Part shown: positions 25,161-37,410 of the stretch, one piece after another
How positions within the stretch are numbered: the first letter of the stretch is position 1
Layout: each line of letters starts with the position of its first letter
DNA from: Theobroma cacao
Lineage: Eukaryota > Streptophyta > Magnoliopsida > Malvales > Malvaceae
Assembly (NCBI RefSeq): GCF_000208745.1
Contig: NC_030858.1
Coordinates: 7,834,111 to 7,898,110, forward strand
DNA: 64,000 bases
Direction of reading: 5' to 3'
Notes under the pieces: generated by a model
What the model was told of the DNA's origin: nothing
Seen by the model: the letters and a program-made list of their open reading frames with translations, nothing else
Database searches by the model: none
Position numbers and translations under genes: made by a program

Positions 25161-28100
25161 TCTGTTGTGATAATATTCGTGGGGCTAACTATATCCTAGA
25201 ATCACTTATGTTGACAGTACTAATTTATTACCACCAAATCAAAAGATCAAGGTTCCAGTTTTCAGGGTAAGGAGAAGGAATCAATCACGAAAACTTTGAA
25301 TGCACCAAATGACCTAAATGTTCAAAACTGTGTCTGCTGTGGGCTTAACCAAAGTTGTGAATTATGGACCCAAAACAAGTACAACCTCTTGGCAACATAA
25401 TCTGAACAACAAACTATTACAAACATTATAGCTGCATATAGAGTATATATCTATAATATAATGCCATGGAGCCGTCGAAAATGTGAGTTGCTCCTGCTCA
25501 CACAAACTACGTGCACTCAAAATTCTAATATATACCAATCCACACACGCAATCACCTTGGCCACCTAACATATTTGAGATTAGGCAGATAACAAGACCAA
25601 AAATTCAATGAGAGGAAAAAGAAGAAACGAAAATGCATGAGACAAAAGAGGCCCAACATGGGCAAATCATCTGGTTCTTGTCTTGGAGTGGTACCACCAC
25701 GAAAGGCTGGCAACTTTATCCGTTTGCAATAACGAGCCATGGCATCACCCTCTCGCCGCTTCTAGTTTTGAGAGAGGAATAGAAACAGTTGTAGTAAATT
25801 TTTGTCTTAGTAGGCCCATTGAAGGAATATCTATAAAGCAAGAGCGTAGCGGACTATCTTTTAAATATTTTTTGTAGGTTTCAACGTCATCTGAAATGAA
25901 CAACTTCACTTTTTATCTAATAATTCACACATCGGATAAGAAGTTTAAAACAAATGAAAACAGAGGTATACCCTAAAAAACCCAATTTCTCCACAAGGAG
26001 ACAAAGATTGCTGACTACTTTAACTCCACTGGCCAACTCAGACGTTATTGTTTTGCAAGAACAATGAACAATGCCACAACAATTGCATAGAAAATTTAAT
26101 AGCTTGGAGACTTCATCCATCCATCCTTATCCTCTCCAGCAAAGGAACAAACAAACCGAATCAAATTATCATCATCATCATCAAACATCCCACGTGTCTG
26201 GTTCATGCACATGGGGGTTGTCAATGTCGTGACCCTCAAAATAGAATGACAAAACACTTGCCAGAATTTAACTGACACCGGTGAGAGCCCACCTGAAGCT
26301 AGTAAACTACACCTAAAAAATTTAACACATGAGCGCAAGAACTTGCCATTGTTTTCCTGAATCCGATCTCCAAGGTATCTGACCAAGCCCAAGGCACACA
26401 CTTCCAATGTTATGTTATGATGAGTAGATTCCCACTAAGAGGAGGGAAACATTTGGGTGATAACGTGCTTACATCACAGGGAAATTTGATCTCTCTTTTT
26501 GGCTTTGGGTGAGAATCTGACAGGTAATGTGGACCTTGTCCCAGCTGGCCAAAGATAATGTTGCTAAAATAAAATTGACGTCACTTTGAAATATTTGCTT
26601 TGCAAAGTAGATATGATATGGTCCCATTACCCCATATGCTTGTTGCCGCCCGTCACAGCTATAACCCAATTTATCAACTTTGGTTTTCATGTGGGCTGCC
26701 CCGCGTTTCCCAACCTTTCGTGATTTGAAAGCTTTCAGTTCCCGGGACCCATTTGGGTTAAAGAGAAAAAGGCCGGGTGGTTTCTTCTCTCTGTTTTTTT
26801 CCCTATTTAATACGGTTTTTCTTCTTTTTCTTTTCTCTTTTCCTAATTGTTGCTACTAATTTTATGCACATCTACGATACCAATAAATGAGATGCACTTT
26901 CCACTGTTTCAATTTTATAAAAACACAAAAATATCAATTCATTTCAACAACATTTACACCTATCTGTATCTGAAATTTTTTTTAAAAAAATGAATACATA
27001 AATTAAATGTTATTTTTAGAAAAAAAGTAAATATTTATGTTTTAGCAAAAGGAGATTGAATTATAAAGTAAATAGTTACTGATTTTGATTTTTATATATT
27101 TTAATCAAAGTTCCTGTTTTCTATATTCAAAAATTTTTGGTTTCTAAATGTACATAAATATAAAACATGTGTATGGTAAAAGTAATGTCGTTACATGTAA
27201 GATAGAAAAACTTCAAATTTTAGCAAATATAATAAATTCAATACACGAAATAAAATTTTAAGAATTAAAATTTATATAACAATATAATTAATATATAAAA
27301 TTTTTTATTATTTAAATAATAATATTCAAACAATTTTCTATTATTTTTAATAATATTTTAGAATGTTGTTATTTAAGGATATTTTTAATATCAATATAAT
27401 CTTAGTTTTATAATTATATAAAATACTAAATAATATAAATATAAAAATTTAAATGATTAAATATTAAACACTATCGTTATATAAAACGTTAATTTATAGT
27501 ATTAATTACATAATAGTAATTACTTTATTAAATTATTATATAATTTTTTTTATTATTTAAATCTTTAATTATGAATAAGAAAGAACAAAATAATAAATAA
27601 ATTATATTTTAATTAATTTATAGTCATTATTTTATATAGCTTTACACTTTTAATGTTATAGCATAACTACTTGTTGATTATGAATTATCTAATATTTAAT
27701 TAAATATTGTTTGGTTTAATAATATTTTATATTGCAGTTAATATTATTTGAAACGTATTTATAAGTTTTATTTTAAGAAATCTATATGAATATTACTTTT
27801 GACAATTGGATTCTATTCACGTACTTATGATGAACAGTGTCAGAGACAGAATTATTGTTTATGAAAATAATGGAAGTAAGAAATTCTTTCTTCCAATAAT
27901 TTTGAAAATTTAGTTTTTGTTTTCAAAAAAAAAAAGCTTTATGTAATGAAAACAGAAAATAGGAAACGAAAGAGATGCCAAACAGCACCTAAATTACCCT
28001 CTCTTTTTTTTGTGTTGATAAGGCTAATTTAACGATTAAACGACTATTACAATTGAAATAAGATAAAGTTTACATGGGAAACAAAAACATCAATTTTAGG

Positions 28101-28355
28101 TTTGAAAACTTGTTATGGATTTTCCTTAATCAACAATAGACTTTATGATTTGTTTAAGACTTTAAGATATGATAAACTCCATAGAGAATTGACTTTAAAA
28201 AAAAAAAAAAAAAAAGAGAGGTAGATGTATTATCTTGGGCATTGAAGACAAGAGAGAGTGGGCAAATGGAATCCAGTTTAGGTTTGACCCTCTCTATTCT
28301 CAAGTGGTGGAGTGGAGAGTAATGACAATGACAATTACAAAGACAAAACCCAGGA
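25161..28355. other. Intergenic, strongly AT-rich core
   Basis: No gene is recognised. About 27080-27780 is almost pure A/T low-complexity sequence. Confidence 0.5.
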
Positions 28356-28481
28356 ATGGCGCTAAGCTTCTCGCTTCCCTACATCAACATCTTTCGCTTT
28401 CATAAACCTTATCTTTCCAGGGACTGTGATACCAATGTCGATGAGGAGAGTGGGGACCTCTTTTCTTTGGTTAAAGGTTAG
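28356..28481 (+). CDS. Small ORF, 41 codons, unrecognised
   Basis: The frame encodes MALSFSLPYINIFRFHKPYL followed by an acidic stretch (DCDTNVDEESGDLFS) and ends in VKG-stop at a possible splice donor (AAAG/GTTAGA). It could be a first exon or a chance frame. No downstream exon was identified. Confidence 0.12.
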   Translation: MALSFSLPYINIFRFHKPYLSRDCDTNVDEESGDLFSLVKG

Positions 28482-30316
28482 AGCCGATTCCTTGAAACCC
28501 TTTCCTTCTTTGCCAATGTTGTTTCCAATTCCATAGTTTCTTTTTTTTTTAATCCATCTTTGGAGTTTGCCGAACCATAAGAGACCCAACTTTGGGAAAT
28601 TAAATGACTGTCATAAGATTTTGGTGGTGGAGTTTAATATATTAATTAATATACACTGTAAATGACAGTGTGAAGAGTATTTACTTTTTATTTTCTCTGA
28701 TGGGTTGATGATTGATGGGATTTAGGAACCTTTTGTGGGGTATGAATATGATTGACACAAAGCAAATTTGTTTTTTTTTTTTTAATAAGGAAAAGTCATG
28801 ATTTGATCACCAAATGCACAAATTTTAATTGGGATGCCATAATCTCATAGTTGTCATTTCATTTTTCTATATTTGAAGAAAAATAATTGGGGTCTCTTGG
28901 GTTTTAAGAAACAAGACAAAGGCATAATTGAAGCTTGGTGGTTAAGGGAAAGCCCCTAAAAGAGAGGCCTAATAATATAATGCTTGCTGGATTCCTTGTA
29001 GTTTCAATTATGAAATTAGGATTTCCCTCTTTCTGTCTGCGTGAAAACCAAGTTATCTGATATTTCTCAACCATACAGCTGATATCAAAATTTCATTTCT
29101 TAATCGAGGACCCTAATCAAATCTTTTATTACCCCTGGGCTTAGAGTAATTATGCTCCCTTCGCAACTCCCAAGGGACACTTGCAAATTCAAGCATTTTC
29201 CAGCATACTTAAACCATACTATTTTTCCTTCATTTCTTGTCAAGTGACTTTTGTAAACTCTCCCTTTCAAATATTCCTTCATTTAAATTTAGATATTTCT
29301 ATTTTACTTACTTCCTTGATCATATTATCATTTCCTCCCTCTGTCTTTCTTTTTTCTAATTTAAGTATCATTTTAATTTCAATTAATATGATTAACATTT
29401 TCACGTTCCCTTAATTTCCATCAAATTTAGATAAGGGTCCAAGGGACTCAAGCTCATCATTCGTATTGCCTTTCTTGTTCTTCTCCAACGCAAAGGGTAT
29501 CTTCCAGGTCCAATTCATTTTAATTCTGCCTGCGTGCCTCCCAAGTAAAATCCAGTTATGAAAATTCCGCCCACAAGTTGTTCAATTCCAATACCTGCAA
29601 GATAAGAAAGAAGAAAATTGAGAATGAAACTGTAAATTATAAACTGTAAAGTAAAACAATTAAAAAAATTAAAGGAAAAAGATAACGAAAATCTGAAGGG
29701 TTTTTTAAAAAAATAAAGAGGAGGAAAAGAAGATGAAAAATGAAAGAAAATAAAGAATACAGGACATACGAAAACGATGAACGGGACGAACCAAAGGGAG
29801 AAAAAACCATACGAACGGCTAAAACGGCTGAAGTGGGAAACGGGAAACGGGAAGCCAAACGCATTACGAAAAGGAAAAAGAAGTGCGCTGGAATGGAATG
29901 GTGTTCAAAGACAAAACCAAATTTTAAACCAATCAAAGCTGAGATCTGGCTCGAGATTTTTAGATTAGAGTTAGTTTAGATTAGATTAGATTAGTTTTTT
30001 TCTAAGAGATTTAAAAGTGTTTTCTGTGTGTCCAAAAGCCCTCAAATTTGCCATTGCCTGCAAATATGCGTGTATTTACACCAACAAAGTATATGATAAT
30101 TTGTTCCTCAGATTTTACGGTTTCGGTCACCCGGAGTACACTAAAAACCATATCCGTCCCGAATCCTTCGCTCAGATCTCCAACCTCTTCGCGTAATCTG
30201 ACTTCACCGCCACCGTCCGGGGCGTTACTCCGAAGCCTCGATCTCCAATCACCGGAAAATCTCGGAGACTTAACCAAAAAGCGTTAAAAGATTTCACATA
30301 CCGCAAAAGATAATCT
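28482..30316. other. Intergenic; 3' flank of serine-rich gene
   Basis: No intact gene is recognised. About 30040-30290 is more GC-rich and open in several frames, and is probably 3' UTR of the minus-strand gene at 30317-30937. A short TTAGA/GATTA repeat lies at about 29960-29995. Confidence 0.45.
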
Positions 30317-30937
30317 TCACAAATCCTCCGCTTTTGACATCAAGGAGAGCCGGCTAGGCCTCGGCTGGAACGCGGCGCGGCGACGCTGCTGGTGAGAGGA
30401 AGGTCTGATCAAAGCCGACAAAGCCCTCTTAACAAGATCACCTTCTACTCCTCCGATTCTGACCAGCGAGTTCGTCATCGCAGATCTACGCGCGTTGAGC
30501 CTGTTACTCGGCGCGTAACTTGTCACCGCATGCGAGCTATTGAAGCCCTTATGAAGACTGCAACGGAACGATCCCGGATGCGTGGTTGGGGAACACATGC
30601 AAGTTCGCTTCGGTTGTTTGCTCTGTAAATTCTTCAACGCCTCGGTGTTTCTACGGACGGTCGTGATGGACCTGTTCGGCGAGATCGGACGGTTATCAAG
30701 TGAAAATCTCACGGACGACGCCGACTGAGAGTGGTTGTAGAGATTGACACGTGGCGGAGAGATAGATCTATGCTGGTTAAAGAAAGTTGAGGAGCGTGAA
30801 GAGAAACTAGAACTCGAATAAGCGAAAGCTGAAGAAGAAGAAGATGGAGATTGTGAAGCGTAGTGAGAACTGAAGCGGCCGGAGGGGGAGAGGGATCGGA
30901 GAACCGGACCGCTCGATCTTCTAGAGGATACCGCCAT
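30317..30937 (-). CDS. Serine-rich protein with CSPTTHPGSFRC motif (paralogue 1)
   Basis: A single exon encodes 206 residues. Residues 1-95 are low-complexity and Ser/Arg-rich, with SP dipeptides that look like phosphorylation sites (RSLSPSG, RSISPPR, RPISPNRS), so this half is probably disordered. The conserved core CMCSPTTHPGSFRCSLHK (113-130) holds C113, C115, H120, C126 and H129, spaced as in a possible metal-binding knuckle. The C-terminal block (177-198) reads IRPSSHQQRRRAAFQPRPSR and is basic. It has no signal peptide or membrane segment. Plant members are annotated only as 'serine-rich protein-related', with no established function. The gene at 41001-41330 shares both the core and the C-terminal block. 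The start is supported by the TATA box about 130 bp upstream. Confidence 0.85.
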   Translation of the reverse strand: MAVSSRRSSGPVLRSLSPSGRFSSHYASQSPSSSSSAFAYSSSSFSSRSSTFFNQHRSISPPRVNLYNHSQSASSVRFSLDNRPISPNRSITTVRRNTEALKNLQSKQPKRTCMCSPTTHPGSFRCSLHKGFNSSHAVTSYAPSNRLNARRSAMTNSLVRIGGVEGDLVKRALSALIRPSSHQQRRRAAFQPRPSRLSLMSKAEDL

Positions 30938-31066
30938 TTTTTTACGCTGTTGCCAAAGAGAGAGAAAGTGTGGAGAGGAAGAAGTAAGAGAATTTTTTTT
31001 TATTCAATTTCTAAAAAGCCGTGTTTGGCTGTTTAGTGCGGCAAACCTAGCTTCACTCGAGCCATG

Positions 31067-31074
31067 TATTTATA
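31067..31074 (-). promoter_or_regulatory. TATA box of serine-rich gene 1
   Basis: TATAAATA on the minus strand lies about 130 bp upstream of the start codon at 30937. This position would give a 5' UTR of about 100 nt. Confidence 0.6.
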
Positions 31075-32078
31075 GGATGAGGGGAGGGGGTCAGGGGCTT
31101 GGAATTTTCGCGATATTTTCAAATCAGGAATATTTAGTTCCGGGGATTTGCGGTTGTGCCCCTAAAGTTTTGCTTATTAATTTTTCATGCCGTCGTCGCT
31201 ATTATTATTTGCGGCCGTGAACGTCAATGATTTTTTCTTATTGTCCCATTGTTTATCTTTATGGTATTTGTATTTTTCTTTCGGTAAATTAGAGCCAACA
31301 TCAAAGGAGGTGGGGAAACTTTTTAGTGCATAAAGATATTTCAGAAACTGAAATGGCCAAAAATATTTAATTTGCTATGACTACAAGTTATTCTATAAAA
31401 AAATATATAAAATATCTTCAACAGTAATTTTCTATTTATCCAGAGAAGTCATGACGTAAAAACATATTACAGGTGGTATCATTAATTGTGATTCAATCAA
31501 GTAATTTTCTACATTCAAAGGTGAATTAAAAGGCATTCAAATGAATGGACCAATGAAGTATTGATAATAAAATGACATAAATGTTCAAATTCAAGCCTCC
31601 TAACCCAATTAATTAATTATGATTAAATCTGTTTATAGGCAATTTATACATATTCTTATATATGGGAAATGGATGATTTAATAAAATGATTTTGAGTATA
31701 CTAGAAGCTGGATAAATAAAAGTAAAAATCTCAAATTTATTCCCATAAGTCATAACTCATAAATGAATTTTAGAATTGTTCAACTATTTTTTTTAAAAAA
31801 AAAAGACGAGCTGTTTAACTTTCTAATTGAAAAAAAAAATCTAATCACTAGTAATTTGTGTTGAATTTTAAGAATTTTGAAAAAGTGGACTATGACCATG
31901 GTTTAAGTGAATCAAAGTTGAATTTTCTTCCAACATAAGAAGAATCCAAAATGTAACCAAAATAATAAAGAGATTCAATTACTTCTTTAGAAAAAAAGAA
32001 AAGGAAAAGGCAATGGAGAGAGGCGCGTGAAATGAGAAATAAATAAGAAAGAGAAAGTGTAAGGATACAAGTAAAAAA

Positions 32079-32104
32079 GTGACAGAAGAGCGTGACAGAA
32101 GAGC
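32079..32104 (+). repeat. 13-bp perfect tandem duplication
   Basis: GTGACAGAAGAGC occurs twice head to tail, followed by a degenerate third unit (GTGGCAGCAGC). Confidence 0.8.
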
Positions 32105-32618
32105 GTGGCAGCAGCGTTGAAGACGTCGGGCCTAACCACAGGATGGGGGTTGGGGTTGGGTTGTGGTTAGTTAATGCCGGTTAAGGGACATGGTTTTTGG
32201 TTGTGAATCCACCAAACCAAATAACCAACCAACGGATTTGGGAAAAAGCTATGGGCTCTGCTTCTTCACTCTCTCTCACTCTTCTGCCACTTCTCCTAGA
32301 TACAATTTAGAGTAGAAAAAATATATATTTACACAGAAAAGGACAAGATAGATCCGTTAAACTGACAGCTTTGGGGAACACTCACAAGCTTTGCTGCCAC
32401 GTATGGAGTCCAGCTTTATGACACGTCCCTTTTAACATTCCATTCACCCCCATGCCCTGTAGCCCCTCTTTTTTATTTTTATTTTTCTTTTTATTTTCTA
32501 TTGGTAAAATTGCATCGACATGATGTTGGAAATTGGATGATGATGTCTTTGATTATGATGGCTGCACATTGCCCTTCATCTTCCTCTCCTCTCGCTTCTC
32601 TCTTCTTTCCTTTTCTTT

Positions 32619-32692
32619 TCTTTTTTCTTTTTTCTATTTTCTCTTTTTCTTAATTTCTTTTCTTTTTTCTATTTTCTCTTTTTCTTAATTTC
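32619..32692 (+). repeat. 35-bp pyrimidine tandem repeat
   Basis: Two near-identical units of TTTTCT...CTATTTTCTCTTTTTCTTAA lie head to tail with a 35-bp period in a C/T-rich tract. Confidence 0.75.
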
Positions 32693-34708
32693 TTACTTTC
32701 ATTTCTTCCTTGTCCAAATTTGGGTATAAATTATTAATATATAAAGTAATTTTTATTATATTTATGTGTTTATCATGTTATACATTTAATTGATGAGAAA
32801 TTATTTTTTTATCAATACTTTATATTTGACAATGATAATGTAAAAACATTATATGATGGTATCTTTGATACTAGTTGATTAACCTGTACATAACTTGATG
32901 TTTACCTAATTGCACTCGAGTATAAATTGAAAATTACTACAAATGATGAGGTTTTCTTCAACTCTGATGGAAATAACGACGAGGCTTAATTTTTTAATAT
33001 CAAAACAATATTAAGTACTCATAAAAGATAAAGAATAAAATTGAGTAGTATTTCAAGTTTTTTATGAATATTAAGTACTGTTTTGCTTCCAGACAATGCA
33101 ATTTAAATTAATGAGGTTTGTTCAATTGAATTAAGCATAGTAGGATTCCCTTCAAATAACTTTTTTTTTGGGACATTTCAAAATTTAAATCCGTTTTATA
33201 TTTTTAAACATTTACTAATATTCTTATTTTCTTTTATATTACACATAGTATAGTGATACAATAAAACTATATACACTTTAACCACTCTTAATCTTCTTTT
33301 ATTTCGATAGAATTTAATTATTTTTTAATATAAAAAATAAAATATCTCAAAAAATTCTATTAAATTTTACAATAAAACATGAAAAACTATTTATAGAAAG
33401 AATTCATGCTAAACTCATTTGTAATACAAATAAATTAAATAAAAAAATTATAATTTTAGACTTTTTTAAAATACAAGTAAAATAAATGACATAAAAATAA
33501 ATATCTTAAAAATTAAACTTATTTATTGTGCAAGTAATTGTTTTGTGCGTGATTGTCTATACAGACCATATGCATACAACTCTTTTACATATATGACCTA
33601 TATACTAAGTTAATTCTCCTTTATAATATATATTACTTAAATCAATTAAAGTTTGGTAATAAAGGTTGTAAAAAGATGAATGTGGGTTGGTGAAAAAGAA
33701 GCAAGGGAGACTATTATATTTTTACATTTTTGTTGGCCCAAAAGAGTTGCAAAAAGAGACCAAATCCTAAGGTATGGTGTTGAGCCAATGTTAGGAGATA
33801 ACAATTCAAAGGCGGAGAGATAGCAACCTGTCAAACTGTGGCACACAGTCACACATTTTAAGTGAAATATATACTGACACATGGTATTAGATTGTTATGT
33901 TCATGAATGTAGAAAAGCAAAGGCAGTCAAGCCCCCCCGGTCCGCTTACACACACCGAAAGCACTTTCCCAAAGCGGAATTAAGGTATTTTGAAGCTTTT
34001 TCAATCATTTGATTCGTTTCCTACTCAGAAGATTCTCAACACTTCCGCAAAACTACATTGAATGACACGTAGCGCCATGTGGAAAGCAGCAGGGGTGGCT
34101 TGACAAAGTCGTGTCAAAGTAATTCAATTTTAAAATAATTCTAGTTGTTATATATGTATAATAAATTCTTGGGCATGCGAAAACGTGTTCGGCACACTGT
34201 TTGAGTTTACGAATATTTCATTGTTATTGTGGCGGCAAGTGTTGCTTCTTTAGAAAGGTCTTTTTCTTCTTTAACCAATTCGTAATTAATTAATTAATTA
34301 ATTAGAACACATGAGTTTATTCAAATGGAAAAGGTGGTAAGTACACTATTTTGATATTGTCCTTGAAGTTTTCTAACTAATTCATGTGTTATTGTTTTTT
34401 AGACAAACTTACCACAAAATTGTTGTTTTTCCCTAGTTTTCTTTTCTATTTTCCTTTTTAAAAGCTTTGGTTGTGCTCCATAGTATCAAAGTATAAATAT
34501 ATATAAAAAACGAAAGTAGGAGATATGATTTAAAGAGAAATCTAATTCAAGACAAAGAAATAAATTATTAAATGACAAGAGATTGCCATGTCTTTTTTTT
34601 GTGGTTGCCCCAAACCAAGACCAAATGTTGCAAGCCACACAACAAATAATCAATAATTTTTGGAAAGCATCGAATAATTATAACATTTTATTTAGTTTGG
34701 TCTCCTTC

Positions 34709-34732
34709 ATTATTATTATTATTATTATTATA
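34709..34732 (+). repeat. ATT microsatellite
   Basis: Eight uninterrupted ATT units. Confidence 0.8.
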
Positions 34733-35493
34733 GTAATTAATTAATTAATTTAGCAAACATAATCAACTAAAAATATCGTGCATTTGTTATATATGCCATT
34801 TTTTTGGAGTAAATATCTGATCGACTACGTTATCCCGAGCTGTTGGCGAGCCATTTCAAGTTTTAGGTTGCAAACTGCTAATACAACTCATTAAAAAAAG
34901 TATATGTATTTTAATTCCATTTTTGTAGAGAGAATTAGTTATATTTTTTGGATCCCAACTTCTTAACTACAAAAACCCAAGACGAGTTATATAATCATCG
35001 TTCAGTTGTGAATAAGTAAACAGAAAACAGAGGTAATGTTCAAGAAAAGTCCTGCTCGCTGCTATTCCATTGGTGAACCGTAAGATAACAAATAAGATTT
35101 AATATTGGAATTTTCTCTCTGTCTTTATATCATACGATTGACAAGGCAAAGAGAGGGGCCTGCTAGTGCTAGTTGCCAACCTAAGTTAATTCAAAGAAGT
35201 AGAAGGAAGGTCCAAGGGAGATTTCATGTCCAAAAAATGTGCATCATGTTAACCTCAGAGGGTCAATCATTAACGTTAGGTTCTCTGTATGTTACAGGGA
35301 AGCCTGTCTGTTTATTACAAAGACTGACCAAATGTGTCACTATTATCTTGTTTCCCCTAAGCAATAATTATGCATATTCATTCCCAAAAAGAAAAAGAAA
35401 AACAGTGGCTGCACGACTTAATCTAGACGTTAGCCACATTTTTATATTTCAGTGAATCATAAGCAACAATTTAAAATTAACATCAGTGTTCTA

Positions 35494-35850
35494 TGGTATA
35501 ATGATAAAATAAATCCTCAAATTATACAAAATCCCTTACTTAAGCCCATACCTTTTTACTTAGATCAATTAAGCCTACACTTTTTTAGTAATTTGATTAG
35601 ATAGAAAAACAATTATGCTATTACAGAAACTGAATGTCTGTTACTTATGGTAAATTTTACGTCTTTGTGATCAAAACTTATTGTTTCATCGGAACTTAAT
35701 CCATTTGATTTTTAAATTTTATTTATTTATATGTAATTATCCTGTCAGTGAAAAAATAATAGTACAATAACTTAATTGCTTCAAATAAAAAAGTTAAGAG
35801 GTTAAGAGAGAATTTATTTATAATTCAAAGATTATTTTATCATTATACTA
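35494..35850. mobile_element. MITE-like element with GGTATAATG termini
   Basis: The left end reads GGTATAATGATAAAATAA and the right end is its inverted counterpart (complement of TAGTATAATGATAAAATAA). The inverted similarity continues for about 30-60 bp. The element is 357 bp and non-coding. A clean target duplication could not be defined. The terminus resembles that of the elements at 9466-9966 and 63151-63633. Confidence 0.55.
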
Positions 35851-37157
35851 TTCCTCTATTGTCTAGCCATTGCTTGTCACTTCATGTTTAAAATAATAGT
35901 AATATATAATGATTTAAAAATGGAATGATAAGTGTTTCCAACATGATTAACATCTAAACAACTTGGATTGGTATAAAAAAAAATTAGCAAACTCTTTTGG
36001 CAATTACTGCGTAGCGTCAATCTTCTGGTTCAAGGAATGAGAATCCACCATTATTGTGGGATCTATTTGTAAGATTTTTTTCTCTTCTTATCTTGTTGCA
36101 AGATGACCCATTGTTTGCATTTGTTACTTTAAATAATTGAACTTAATGATCTAATCATTACTTTTTCTTGGTGGAGAGAAGATATGAATCCTCTTCTATC
36201 CTAAGAAAAGATTGTTGGAAAAATCCCAAATTTATATCCAATCTCTTTCTTTTTATTTTCCACAATATAAAATTTAAGATTTTTTTTTTCAAGATCAATG
36301 GTGGAGGAAGATGAATCTGTTCCAAAATTAATTTTTTGTAGAGAAAAAAAACCAAGAAAATTAACAAAATGATTTGAGATTAAAGAGAAAATACAAAAAT
36401 AATGACATTAACATTTATGTCAATATAATATAAAATTTTAAAATAAAAATTTTGTGTCATATTTGAACTATTGGAACTATTATATTTTTGGCCTCTTCAT
36501 CATTTTGCTTTTTATAAATTGCAACATCAATCTCACATTTATTAAAATAGAAGAGACTTGTTCCAGAATTGAAGAAAAGTTGAGCTACAAGATGAAACAG
36601 CAAAAGTAGATTTAACAATTTTAAACACGATACAGTAACATGACATAAGAAGATACGAAGTTAAATAAGTTTGGATTTAATTTTATCTTGTTTTATGTCT
36701 TAAACATATTAGACACAGTTAACATATTTAAAATATATTTAATTAATCATATTATCGTATTTAAATATTTATAAGTGACACAATGATGGATTTTATTAGT
36801 ATGATAATAAATTTTATATATGTTATTTATGTCAAATTTTATTATCTTTGATCTTATTATTATTTTGTTATAATTGTTTTATAATTATTGATTTTAAATT
36901 TGAATAATAAAATTATATTTAATTATAAATATTTTAAGTTAATCTTGTTAAACATGTTAATCATGTTAGAAAAAAATTATGTTAAACATTTAATCTTGTT
37001 TATATTAATAAACACAATTAAATGATTAACATAATTTTAACATGTATAAAAAATCTTGTGGCATGTTTATTCATTATTGTGGTGTGTCATATAAAAAATC
37101 TTGACACATTTAATAAACGTGTTAGTTGTATTATATCGTGTTATACGGTTATTAAAT
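35851..37157. other. Intergenic, AT-rich
   Basis: No gene is recognised. From about 36700 the sequence consists of degenerate 'TTAAACATGTTAATCATGTTA' type words that lead into the inverted repeat that follows. Confidence 0.5.
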
Positions 37158-37321
37158 ATATTCATATACGTGTTTTAGATGTTAACACAAATAATTATTT
37201 ATATCGTGTTCATATTTAGTTTTATCGTCGATATGATTAAGACACAAAACACGATAAAACTAAACATAAATACGACATAAATAATAATTTATGTTAACAT
37301 CTGAAATACGTATATGAATAT
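37158..37321. repeat. Inverted repeat, 71-bp arms, 22-nt loop
   Basis: Arm 37158-37228 and arm 37251-37321 are reverse complements with only about ten mismatches, including the words TTTAGTTTTATCGT and AGATGTTAACA. A further diverged copy of the first arm follows in direct orientation (about 37322-37410, starting TGTTATGCGGTTATTAAATAT; compare TGTTATACGGTTATTAAATAT at 37139). The module is therefore present three times in a direct-inverted-direct arrangement. It may be a foldback element or a rearranged LTR piece, and a transcript would form a long hairpin. Confidence 0.8.
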
Positions 37322-37410
37322 GTTATGCGGTTATTAAATATATCTATGTATATGGTTTAGATAATCATGTTTGTATTTAATTTTATCGTGTTTCATGTAT
37401 TAATCGTATC

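Larger units (their letters stand above)
31075..35493. other. Intergenic; upstream of serine-rich gene 1
   Basis: No gene is recognised. The region is mostly A/T-rich, with a G-rich patch at about 32141-32163 (GGGGG, GGGG, GGG runs) and pyrimidine-rich tracts. Short repeats here are listed separately. Confidence 0.5.

Noticed and set aside
30048..30628. Plus-strand open frames opposite the serine-rich gene and its 3' flank.
   Set aside because: They are antisense to a well-supported gene or its UTR, and their composition follows from its GC-rich sequence.
32080..32099. Similarity of the tandem TGACAGAAGAG repeat to miR156 (TGACAGAAGAGAGTGAGCAC).
   Set aside because: Only the first 11 bases match exactly and the second half diverges. 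The best complementary tract (CTCACTCTTCTGCCAC, about 32275-32291) is some 180 nt away and pairs imperfectly, so no convincing precursor hairpin.
35105..35455. 116-codon plus-strand open frame.
   Set aside because: No recognisable motif, no nearby promoter signal, and low-complexity composition.
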